A DNA stretch of 18,546 nucleotides, from positions 1-18,546 of the forward strand of contig CAYPZU010000042.1 in the NCBI GenBank assembly GCA_964415395.1. The letters are read 5' to 3'. Both the position numbers and the translations under genes were made by a program. Positions 1 to 6,882 of this stretch are shown here, one piece after another (position 1 is the first letter of the stretch; each line of letters begins with the position of its first letter). Below the pieces are notes generated by a model. It was not told the DNA's origin and did not search any database. It saw only the letters and a list, made by a program, of their open reading frames with translations. This DNA comes from CAYPZU01 sp964415395. GTDB taxonomy: Bacteria > Chlamydiota > Chlamydiia > Chlamydiales > SM23-39.

Positions 1-804
1 ATGCCCGTCGAGTACAACCACGCTAGCGCCGACAATCCGAAAGGGCTGATCGCGGAAAAACAGCGGAACTTGATGAATCTGTCGGTTCTTCTGATGCTGA
101 TCGTTGTGATTCCTGTTGTGATCATGACTTTCCTTTTTGCCTGGAAGTATCGGGCCGACAACAAGGACGCGAAATATGATCCGAAATGGGATAACAGCCA
201 CCTCGCCGAAGCGATCTGGTGGGGCGTTCCCTGCATCATCATCCTGATCCTGGGCGCGATCACGTATAAGGCGTGCCACGAGCTCGACCCGTTCCGCCCG
301 ATCGACTCAAATCAAAAGCCGCTGACTGTCCAGGTCGTCGCGCTCCGCTGGAAATGGCTTTTCATCTATCCCGAGCAGAAGATCGCCTCGGTCAATTTCA
401 TGCAGATCCCCGAGAAGACTCAGGTCAAATTCGAAATCACATCCGACGCGCCGATGAATTCGTTCTGGATTCCGCAGCTTGCGGGGCAAGTTTATGCGAT
501 GCCGGGGATGAGAGCCGAGCTATATGTGGTGGCGAACGAGCCGGGCAGTTACCGGGGTTCTTCAGCGAATTTGAGCGGCGAGGGTTTCGCCGGGATGACG
601 TTTACGGCGAAAGCGACCACGGAAGAGGAATTTTCCCAGTGGGCCGATTCAGTGCGCCAGTCGGCGCAGCCGCTGACGATGGACGCCTATTTAAAGCTCG
701 CCGAACCGAGCCAATATGCGCCGCCGTCGTTTTATTCACTCGGAGACGAGGGTCTGTTTAACTGGGTCGTAATGAAATATATGGGGCCAATGCATCATGA
801 TTAA
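1..804 (+). CDS. cyoA: Cytochrome bo3 ubiquinol oxidase subunit II (5' end probably outside window)
   Basis: Subunit II of the proton-pumping quinol oxidase in the cytoplasmic membrane. It has two membrane helices (about residues 26-48 and 71-91) followed by a periplasmic cupredoxin domain. The segments FAWKYRADNKDAKY, FIYPEQ and NSFWIPQLAGQVYAMPGM closely match E. coli CyoA. The CuA ligands of cytochrome c oxidases are absent: there is no cysteine in the SSANLSGEGFAGM stretch. This marks a quinol oxidase. The visible ATG is base 1 of the window. E. coli CyoA has a lipoprotein signal ending in Cys just before the region equivalent to DNPKGLI, so the real start, with a signal peptide and lipobox, probably lies upstream and this ATG is internal. 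The last 8 bases overlap cyoB, which indicates an operon with coupled translation. The family call is very secure; the start is not. Confidence 0.95.
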   Translation: MPVEYNHASADNPKGLIAEKQRNLMNLSVLLMLIVVIPVVIMTFLFAWKYRADNKDAKYDPKWDNSHLAEAIWWGVPCIIILILGAITYKACHELDPFRPIDSNQKPLTVQVVALRWKWLFIYPEQKIASVNFMQIPEKTQVKFEITSDAPMNSFWIPQLAGQVYAMPGMRAELYVVANEPGSYRGSSANLSGEGFAGMTFTAKATTEEEFSQWADSVRQSAQPLTMDAYLKLAEPSQYAPPSFYSLGDEGLFNWVVMKYMGPMHHD

Positions 805-2782
805 TCCTGTTCTGGCAAGTTTTTTCGGCAGGCTGACGATCGACGCTTTCCGCCATGACCTGATCGAAGCTGCGACCGGCGTTTCGATCGTGATCGGCGG
901 ACTTTTGGCCGCAGCGTATCTGACGTATGCTAAAAGGTGGGGCTGGCTCTGGAGAGAGTGGCTCACGACGACCGATCATAAGAAGATCGGGATCATGTAT
1001 CTGATTGTCTCCGCCCTGATGCTCTTCAAGGGGATCGTCGACGCGGGCATGATGCGGGGCCAGCAGCTCCTATCGGTCGGAGACTCATTCGGCTATCTCT
1101 CGACCCCCCACTACCAGCAGCTTTTCACAGCGCACGGGACGACCATGATCTTCCTTGTGGCGATGGGGATGGTCTTTGCGTTCATCAACTATATCCTGCC
1201 GCTCCAGATCGGCGCGCGCGACGTGGCGTTCCCGCTTCTCAACGCGATCAGCTTCTGGCTCTTCTTCTCAGCCGTGGCTCTTCTCGTCGTTTCGCTGATG
1301 GTCGGGAACTTCTCGGCTGCCGGGTGGGTGGCCTATCCGCCTCTTTCCGGGATTGGCTACAGTCCGGGAGTGGGCGTCGACTACTGGATCTGGACCGTGC
1401 AGATTTCCGGCGCAGGAACGCTTTTGTCGGGGATTAACTTTTTGGTGACGATTTTCAAGATGCGCTGCCCTGGCATGACGATGATGCGGATGCCCCTTTT
1501 CGTTTGGACTGTTTTCACCTCTCTTGTCCTGATCGTCTTTGCGTTTCCGATTTTGACGGCGACCGCGGCCCTTTTGACACTCGACCGGACGATGGGGATG
1601 CACCTGTTCACGGCAGACTTCGGCGGCAATCCGATGATGTACATCAACCTGATTTGGGCCTGGGGCCACCCCGAGGTTTATATTTTGGTGCTGCCCGCTT
1701 TCGGGATCTTTTCTGAAGTGGTATCGACCTATTGCCGCAAGCGGCTTTTCGGCTATGTTTCGATGGTTTGGGCGGTGGCTGCGATTACCTTTCTTTCGTT
1801 CGTGGTTTGGCTCCATCACTTCTTCACCATGGGCGCCGGCGCAAACGTCAACGCCTTCTTCGGCCTGATGACGATGATCATCGCAGTCCCGACTGGCGTG
1901 AAAGTATTCAACTGGCTCTTCACCATGGTGCGGGGAAGAGTCGAGTACTCCAATGCGATTCTCTGGTTTCTCGGTTTCGTCATCATCTTCGCGATCGGCG
2001 GGATGTACGGCGTGCTGATGGCTGTCGCTCCGGTCGATTTCCAGGTTCACAACAGCCTGTTTCTGGTCGCCCACTTCCATTCGATGATCATCGGCGGGGT
2101 TCTCTTCGGTCTTCTCGCCGGATTCGAATACTGGTTCCCCAAAATGTTTGGCTTTAAGCTGGAGCCGAAATATGGACAATACGCAGCGTTTTTGTGGATC
2201 CTCGGCTTCCTGGTCGCTTTTGTCCCGCTCTATATTCTTGGATTGATGGGAGCGACGAGGCGCCTTGACCACTACGAGGCCGACACCGGATGGTTCCCGC
2301 TTTTCGCGGTGGCCGCGGTGGGAGTCGGAATCATCTGCCTTGGAGTGGCCTTCCAGGTTCTGCAGCTCTGGGTCAGCTTCAAACGGCGCAAAGCGAACCG
2401 CGATACAACGGGCGATCCGTGGGACGGAAGAACTCTCGAATGGTCGATCCCTTCGCCGCCGCCGGTTTACAATTTTGCTGAAATACCGGAAGTCCACAGT
2501 ATCGACCCGTTCTGGGAGATGAAGCATAGCTTCGGCGGCGCGAAGGCGCAGCCTCGCTACGAGCCGATCCATATGCCAAAAAATTCGCCTCTCGGCCTCT
2601 ACATCGGGGCTTTGAGTTTCTTTTTAGGATTCGGGATCATCTGGTACATGTGGTGGATGGCAATCGCCGCGGTTTTGGGCATCGCCGCCTGCTGCATTTT
2701 CCGCCTCTCGGATGAGCATACGGACTATCACCTCTCAGCGAATGATGTCGCGAAAATCGAAGCGGAGTGCAGAAAATCATGA
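797..2782 (+). CDS. cyoB: Cytochrome bo3 ubiquinol oxidase subunit I
   Basis: Catalytic heme-copper subunit, 661 aa, matching E. coli CyoB (663 aa) along its whole length. All metal ligands are present: H113 and H428 for low-spin heme b, H291, H340 and H341 for CuB, H426 for heme o3, and Y295 for the His-Tyr cross-link in WGHPEVY. Proton-path residues D142, E293 and K369 are also present. These sit at a constant +7 offset from E. coli numbering. Quinol-site residues D82, H105 and Q108 match E. coli D75, H98 and Q101, but the position of E. coli R71 is K78. The reaction is quinol oxidation coupled to O2 reduction to water and proton pumping. The C-terminal part keeps TGDPWDGRTLEW and the extra helices typical of CyoB. 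The start overlaps cyoA by 8 bp, and the stop shares ATGA with cyoC. Confidence 0.98.
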   Translation: MINPVLASFFGRLTIDAFRHDLIEAATGVSIVIGGLLAAAYLTYAKRWGWLWREWLTTTDHKKIGIMYLIVSALMLFKGIVDAGMMRGQQLLSVGDSFGYLSTPHYQQLFTAHGTTMIFLVAMGMVFAFINYILPLQIGARDVAFPLLNAISFWLFFSAVALLVVSLMVGNFSAAGWVAYPPLSGIGYSPGVGVDYWIWTVQISGAGTLLSGINFLVTIFKMRCPGMTMMRMPLFVWTVFTSLVLIVFAFPILTATAALLTLDRTMGMHLFTADFGGNPMMYINLIWAWGHPEVYILVLPAFGIFSEVVSTYCRKRLFGYVSMVWAVAAITFLSFVVWLHHFFTMGAGANVNAFFGLMTMIIAVPTGVKVFNWLFTMVRGRVEYSNAILWFLGFVIIFAIGGMYGVLMAVAPVDFQVHNSLFLVAHFHSMIIGGVLFGLLAGFEYWFPKMFGFKLEPKYGQYAAFLWILGFLVAFVPLYILGLMGATRRLDHYEADTGWFPLFAVAAVGVGIICLGVAFQVLQLWVSFKRRKANRDTTGDPWDGRTLEWSIPSPPPVYNFAEIPEVHSIDPFWEMKHSFGGAKAQPRYEPIHMPKNSPLGLYIGALSFFLGFGIIWYMWWMAIAAVLGIAACCIFRLSDEHTDYHLSANDVAKIEAECRKS

Positions 2783-3369
2783 CAGTTCACGAACAGTATC
2801 CAGACACCCACCACGACGTCTCGTCGAACACGATTTTCGGCTTCTGGCTCTACCTGATGACCGATTTCGTTCTCTTCGCCAGCCTTTTTGCCGTCTACGC
2901 CGTACTGAAGGACAACACCTACGGAGGGCCGACCTCGAAGGACATTTTCAATCTCTCCTACGCCTTCGGCGAGACGGTTGTATTGCTGACGAGCAGCTTC
3001 ACCTGCGGCCTGGCTACTTTGGCTGCGATGAAGCGGCAGCGCAATCGAGTGCTTTTCTGGTACGGAGCGACCTTTTTGCTTGGCCTTGTCTTCCTTTCCA
3101 TGCAGCTCGGCGAATTCGCCTCGCTTGTCCGGGAAGGGGCGAGCTGGCAGCGGAGCGCGTTCCTCTCGGCTTATTTCACTTTAATTGGAACGCACGGCCT
3201 GCACATCGCGGGAGGGCTCCTTTTCATCCTGGTCTTTATGGCTGAGGCGTGGCAGCGGGGACTCACTCCTGTTGTGATCCGGAGGCTCTCCTGCATGAAG
3301 CTCTTCTGGCAGTTTTCGTATGTGGTTTGGATTTTCATGTTCGCGTTCGTCTACCTGATGGGGGTATAA
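2779..3369 (+). CDS. cyoC: Cytochrome bo3 ubiquinol oxidase subunit III
   Basis: Subunit III, an integral membrane protein of the COX3 family that stabilises the oxidase core. The protein is 196 aa, close to E. coli CyoC (204 aa). IFGFWLYLMTD, GGPTSKDIF, FLSAYFTLIGTHGLH and VYLMGV all match, and about five membrane helices are visible. The chosen start is ATG 2779, which overlaps the cyoB stop in an ATGA, with GGAG at 2764-2767. A GTG at 2767 would add four residues (Val read as Met, then QKI). It is less likely because the ATGA coupling and Shine-Dalgarno spacing favour the ATG. The His-rich N-terminus (HEQYPDTHHD) is normal for CyoC. Third gene of the cyo operon. Confidence 0.96.
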   Translation: MTVHEQYPDTHHDVSSNTIFGFWLYLMTDFVLFASLFAVYAVLKDNTYGGPTSKDIFNLSYAFGETVVLLTSSFTCGLATLAAMKRQRNRVLFWYGATFLLGLVFLSMQLGEFASLVREGASWQRSAFLSAYFTLIGTHGLHIAGGLLFILVFMAEAWQRGLTPVVIRRLSCMKLFWQFSYVVWIFMFAFVYLMGV

Positions 3370-3370
3370 G

Positions 3371-3709
3371 ATGGAAAAAGACACCGGCATCCAGCAAGGG
3401 ATGGAGCACGCTTCGTTCAAGTCGTACGCCTTCGGGTTCCTCGCCTCGCTTTTCCTGGCGGGGGCCTCCTACTATATGGTCTCGCGGCAAACTCTTTCCG
3501 GGCTGCCCCTTCATCTTTCGATCGCGGCTCTCGGGGTTGTCCAGGCGGCTATCCAGCTCATTCTTTATCTCGATCTCGGCAGGGAGTCGAAACCCCGCTG
3601 GAACCTGATCGCTTTCTATTTCACCGCGATGGTGATTCTCATCGTTGTGATCGGTTCGATGTGGATCATGTACCACCTCGACTACAATCTCATGCCCCGC
3701 CACGAATAG
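3371..3709 (+). CDS. cyoD: Cytochrome bo3 ubiquinol oxidase subunit IV
   Basis: Small subunit IV of the bo3 oxidase, 112 aa (E. coli CyoD has 109). It has three hydrophobic helices and the family signatures SFKSYAFGFLASL near the N-terminus, VVQAAIQLILYLDL in the middle and GSMWIMYHLDYNLM at the C-terminus. It helps assemble and stabilise the CuB centre of subunit I and has no catalytic residues of its own. It starts one base after the cyoC stop, with a G-rich ribosome binding stretch (GGGGGT) inside the cyoC end, and ends 7 bp before cyoE. Membership in the operon and the product name are secure. Confidence 0.95.
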   Translation: MEKDTGIQQGMEHASFKSYAFGFLASLFLAGASYYMVSRQTLSGLPLHLSIAALGVVQAAIQLILYLDLGRESKPRWNLIAFYFTAMVILIVVIGSMWIMYHLDYNLMPRHE

Positions 3710-3716
3710 GAGCTTT

Positions 3717-4649
3717 ATGAGAAACTATCTGCTGCTCACGAAGCCCGGGATCATCATGGGCAATCTCATTACGACGGCGGGCGGGTTCTTCCTCGCCTCG
3801 CGCGGGGTGTTCCAGGGATGGCTGTTTCTGGCGATGCTGGCAGGTCTTGGCGCAGTCATCGGCTCGGCGTGCGTTTGCAATAACTACATCGACCGGTTTA
3901 CCGACCGGAAGATGGCCCGCACGAAAAGCCGCGCTCTTCCTTCCGGATTGATTTCAGGCGCTCAGGCGCTTTTCTTTGCAGCGCTGCTTGCCCTTTTCGG
4001 GTTTGGGGTTCTTATCCAATTCACCAATGAGAGAGCAGTCCTCGGCGCCGCCGCGGGATTCCTCATCTACGTCGCCGTCTACAGCTTTTCCAAAAAATAC
4101 ACCCCGCTTGCCACCGAGCTGGGAAGCGTCGCAGGCGCGATGCCGCCTGTGATCGGGTATGCCGCGGCAGGCGGCGGCTACGATATGGGAGCTCTGCTGC
4201 TGTTCTTCATCCTGCTCTCCTGGCAGATGCCCCATTTCTTTGCGATCGCGATGCTCCGGATCAACGATTACGCCGCCGCTTCGATCCCGGTTCTTCCCCT
4301 CGTAAAAGGGAACTACGCGACAAAAATCGCGATGGCGCTCTACATCATCGCTTTCCTTCTCTCAGCCGCCCTCCTCACGTTCTTCGAATATGCGGGCTAC
4401 GCCTATCTCGCTGTGGCGTTTGGTCTCGGCGTCTGGTGGCTCTGGCTGTGCGCGCAAGGCTTTAGAGTGCACAACGACAAACTCTGGGCTCGGAAGATGT
4501 TCCGCTTCTCCCTCGTGTTGATCACGGCTCTCTCCTTCATGATCTCTGTCGATTCGGTTAAAAAAGAGCCGCTTCTTTCAACGCCGCAGGCGCCGAGCGC
4601 CTTTCCCACGGAAAATCGCCTTCTAGAATACAATTGTTTGCATGGATGA
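3717..4649 (+). CDS. cyoE: Protoheme IX farnesyltransferase (heme O synthase)
   Basis: UbiA-family membrane prenyltransferase that adds a farnesyl group to heme B, making the heme O needed at the high-spin site of CyoB. The Asp-rich motif NNYIDRFTDRKM (D59, D63) and the second conserved loop (NDYAAASIPVLPLVKG) are present, along with roughly nine membrane segments. TKPGIIMGNLI at the N-terminus is diagnostic. The start ATG is preceded by AGGAG at 3708-3712 that overlaps the cyoD stop. At 310 aa it is longer than E. coli CyoE. The extra roughly 25 residues after SVDSVKKEP are Pro/Thr-rich and not conserved, and their last codons overlap the next gene by 8 bp. Fifth gene of the cyo operon. Confidence 0.96.
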   Translation: MRNYLLLTKPGIIMGNLITTAGGFFLASRGVFQGWLFLAMLAGLGAVIGSACVCNNYIDRFTDRKMARTKSRALPSGLISGAQALFFAALLALFGFGVLIQFTNERAVLGAAAGFLIYVAVYSFSKKYTPLATELGSVAGAMPPVIGYAAAGGGYDMGALLLFFILLSWQMPHFFAIAMLRINDYAAASIPVLPLVKGNYATKIAMALYIIAFLLSAALLTFFEYAGYAYLAVAFGLGVWWLWLCAQGFRVHNDKLWARKMFRFSLVLITALSFMISVDSVKKEPLLSTPQAPSAFPTENRLLEYNCLHG

Positions 4650-5022
4650 AATCTGGAAGCGGCTTCAGCGCGTCAAGCGCCTGAATCTTCGCTCGAGCGA
4701 AGGAGTTGGATCTGCGGATGTCCGCATAGAGGCGGCGCCCTCTCAGCTTATTTTCCATGAAAGAGGCAGTTGGGAAACGGGAATTGCCTTTTCCAATATT
4801 TACCGCTGGACGCGCCAGGAAGACGGCCTTTCGCTCGAACATATGCGGCAGGGAACATCCGTTCTCCTCTTCTATTTCATCCACGGCTCCTCGTCTCCCC
4901 ATCTTTGCGGCAAAGACTGCTACACCGCCTCCCTTGCAGTAAATGCCGCAGGCATTCTGCTCTCGTGGCAGGTCAAAGGCCCCAAAAAAGACGCCTGGGG
5001 CGAATACCTCTATACCGAGTAG
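4642..5022 (+). CDS. DUF6314-like small protein downstream of cyoE
   Basis: A 126-aa soluble protein without signal peptide or membrane helices. From memory of the family it resembles DUF6314 proteins, which have a lipocalin-like beta-rich core. The features seen are an aromatic YRW (54-56), a HxCxxDxY-type motif (H87, C89, D92, Y94) and a terminal WQVKGPKKD (109-117) followed by a final aromatic strand. No enzymatic role is established for the family. It overlaps cyoE by 8 bp and is likely translated by coupling, because no clear Shine-Dalgarno sequence precedes ATG 4642. Its place at the end of the oxidase operon could mean a role in respiration or heme handling, but this is position only. 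Its stop is 6 bp from the convergent methyltransferase-like gene. Confidence 0.7.
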   Translation: MDEIWKRLQRVKRLNLRSSEGVGSADVRIEAAPSQLIFHERGSWETGIAFSNIYRWTRQEDGLSLEHMRQGTSVLLFYFIHGSSSPHLCGKDCYTASLAVNAAGILLSWQVKGPKKDAWGEYLYTE

Positions 5023-5028
5023 AAAATT

Positions 5029-5637
5029 TTAATCCTTTTCGATGAGCCGCCAGAAGGCTTTCTTGTGGTAGATCTCGAGGCGGTGCCTGCTAGCGAAGAC
5101 CTTAACGGCCTGTTTGACGCCAGGCCAGGTCCAATCATCCCCGCATAGAACGCCGTGCCCCCTGACGTAGGGATACCAGGCTTCCAGATCTTCTAGAACC
5201 GATTTGGCGTCGTGCGCGCCGTCGATGTAGACGAGATCGACGGGCGTGCCGAATAGATATTGCGCAGCCATCAGGCTTTCCATCCGCACCGGAATGATCT
5301 TGTCGGTGAGCCCTGCGTGGATCACATTGGAGAGGAACTGTTCATAGAGCGTCGGAACAAGATCGTTGCCGGTGTGTTCGACCGAGCCGAGCCAATGGTC
5401 GACCGCGTAGACTTTTCCGTGTTTGGGGAGAAGGCTTGCAATGTGGCGCGTCGATTGGCCGAGCCATGAGCCTACCTCGACAACCGTTTTGACTTTGTTC
5501 TCTTTGAAAACAGCTTCTATCTGCTTTCGATTGGAATACCAGCCCTGCGGGTTGAAGGGGAGGACCGTCTCAAGTTCCGAATAGGGAGCGGGAAGGGCGG
5601 CGGCGAGGAGGGGAAAAGAAGCGCGGAGAGCAAACAT
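5029..5637 (-). CDS. Class I SAM methyltransferase-like protein (Methyltransf_24 type) with N-terminal signal peptide
   Basis: A 202-aa Rossmann-fold protein of the Methyltransf_24 / TylF-CmcI relatives. Seen: SAM-binding motif I VVEVGSWLGQST (52-63), the post-I acid in VYAVDHW (D80), VDLVYIDGAHD (133-143) and VLCGDDW (163-169). The first about 18 residues (MFALRASFPLLAAALPAP) form a short basic-hydrophobic signal-like segment ending in a small-residue AxP-type site. The substrate is unknown; relatives methylate sugars or small natural products. ATG 5637 is preceded on this strand by GGAG about 8 bases upstream. The gene follows the outer-membrane protein gene by 15 bp and is probably co-transcribed with it. 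An export signal on a SAM-dependent enzyme is unusual. The alternative is that the N-terminus is only a hydrophobic helix of a cytosolic enzyme. Confidence 0.82.
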   Translation of the reverse strand: MFALRASFPLLAAALPAPYSELETVLPFNPQGWYSNRKQIEAVFKENKVKTVVEVGSWLGQSTRHIASLLPKHGKVYAVDHWLGSVEHTGNDLVPTLYEQFLSNVIHAGLTDKIIPVRMESLMAAQYLFGTPVDLVYIDGAHDAKSVLEDLEAWYPYVRGHGVLCGDDWTWPGVKQAVKVFASRHRLEIYHKKAFWRLIEKD

Positions 5638-5652
5638 AATAGGACTCCAGGG

Positions 5653-6864
5653 TTATTCGATGAGGTCGATTCTTATAAAGGCCATGTAGGAAAAGGGGGT
5701 GTCTCCGTAGGCGCTTTCGAGGGGGCCGGGGACGAAAGAGGCGCTGCCCACGAAGCCAAGACCCCAGAGGGTGAAGGGGAGGAGGGGATATTGGAGGATG
5801 TAGCCAAGGTCGAATTTGCCGACGTTGAAAACGGTATGGCTATCAGGGAGGAGTTCATTTTTCTGGGCGTATTCGCCTCTGAAAAAAAGGACGTGGCTTT
5901 CTCGGACTTGCAGGGCCGACTCAAGAAGCGCGGCGTTGAGGCTGGGTCCGGGGGAGAGGGCGTTGAGGCCCCAGGCTCCGGTGATTTGGAAGTTGTTTTT
6001 CTCCCAGGCGATATTGTAGCTGAGCGAGGCGGTCGTGCGATGGATGTTCACGTCCGGCTCGAGAGCCTCGGGGCTTCTGATGTAGCCGTAGCTGATTTGG
6101 GCGGCGATGTCGCGCAGCGGATTGGCTGAAAAGCGGATCGAATAGGAGTCGAAGCGGGGCGCGTCGAAATTCCACCGGGCTGCATCGGGTTCGCGCCCGG
6201 TAAAGATCGAGCCGTCGAGTTTCATCCATTTGTGGACAAGGCCGAGGGTGCCGACGCCGAACGAAATGTGCGTCGAATCGAGCCAGTGATGGGCGATCGG
6301 CGCTTCCGGGTTGAAGAAAGCGGAGAAGCGGTGGATGTAGGCCGGCGGGCCGAGGGCCGGTTCGCCCGGATAGCCGAAGTAGGCGAAAAACGAGCTATCG
6401 GTTGCGAAGCGGAGCGTGTAGACGGCGGCCAGCTCCATCAAAAAATCATGCGGGTGCTGCCGGTTGACGAGAAGGTCTTTGCCGTTGCAGGTCTCTCCCG
6501 TTTGAAGCAGAAGCGGATAGCCGTTGCAGCCGATCGTCGCCGGCTCAAAGCTGATCATGCTCCGGAGCGCGCCGGTGCTCATCCCGAAATCGGTCTGGGC
6601 CGTGAACATGAACATGTTCTCGCTGAAGAATTTGTCGCCGCCCATCGGACCGCCCTGCTGGTCGTAGACGCCATTGGCGTAGCCGTGCGCCATCAGAATC
6701 CAATCTCCCGCCATTCGGTGGATGTGGGGCATCCGCGTCGAACTCGGCATCCAGCTCGTTCCGGTTGCGTCGCGCCCCATCGGATAAGCGCCGTACATGC
6801 CGTGCATCGGATTGTCCGCAAAGCAGGCCGATGCAGCAAAGAGAAATGCAAAAAAACGTTTCAT
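5653..6864 (-). CDS. His/Met-rich outer-membrane beta-barrel family protein
   Basis: An exported protein of 403 aa from the preferred start MKRFFAFLFAASACFA, a clear signal peptide. An upstream in-frame ATG at 6880-6882 would add MVISPS before it. After the signal come Met/His-rich segments (NPMHGMYGAYPMG, then HIHRMAGDWILMAHGYANG), then GYPLLLQTGE and NRQHPHDFLMELA, then alternating aromatic and polar strands suggesting a beta-barrel. I recognise the GTSW...GDWILM...RQHPHD pattern from a bacterial family normally annotated as hypothetical and often met near metal-resistance genes. A role in copper or other metal handling is an inference from the Met/His content and the P-type ATPase next door. 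It is the first gene of a minus-strand pair with the methyltransferase-like gene. No clear Shine-Dalgarno sequence precedes either start. Confidence 0.75.
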   Translation of the reverse strand: MKRFFAFLFAASACFADNPMHGMYGAYPMGRDATGTSWMPSSTRMPHIHRMAGDWILMAHGYANGVYDQQGGPMGGDKFFSENMFMFTAQTDFGMSTGALRSMISFEPATIGCNGYPLLLQTGETCNGKDLLVNRQHPHDFLMELAAVYTLRFATDSSFFAYFGYPGEPALGPPAYIHRFSAFFNPEAPIAHHWLDSTHISFGVGTLGLVHKWMKLDGSIFTGREPDAARWNFDAPRFDSYSIRFSANPLRDIAAQISYGYIRSPEALEPDVNIHRTTASLSYNIAWEKNNFQITGAWGLNALSPGPSLNAALLESALQVRESHVLFFRGEYAQKNELLPDSHTVFNVGKFDLGYILQYPLLPFTLWGLGFVGSASFVPGPLESAYGDTPFSYMAFIRIDLIE

Positions 6865-6882
6865 TGAGGGGGAAATTACCAT

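Noticed and set aside
1268..2572. 434-aa open frame on the minus strand inside cyoB
   Set aside because: It is a mirror of the strongly conserved cyoB frame, rich in His, Arg and Glu in the typical antisense pattern, with no recognisable domain.
1..3709. Cytochrome c (caa3-type) oxidase in place of a quinol oxidase
   Set aside because: Subunit II lacks the CuA ligands and there is no cytochrome c domain; the sequence follows CyoA along its whole length.
4602..4634. Promoter-like TAGAAT/TACAAT just before the DUF6314-like gene
   Set aside because: No acceptable -35 at 16-18 bp, and the gene overlaps cyoE, so read-through with coupling is the simpler explanation.
6232..6867. 211-aa plus-strand frame inside the outer-membrane protein gene
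   Set aside because: The opposite strand encodes a protein with a signal peptide and conserved family motifs; this frame has low-complexity charged composition only.
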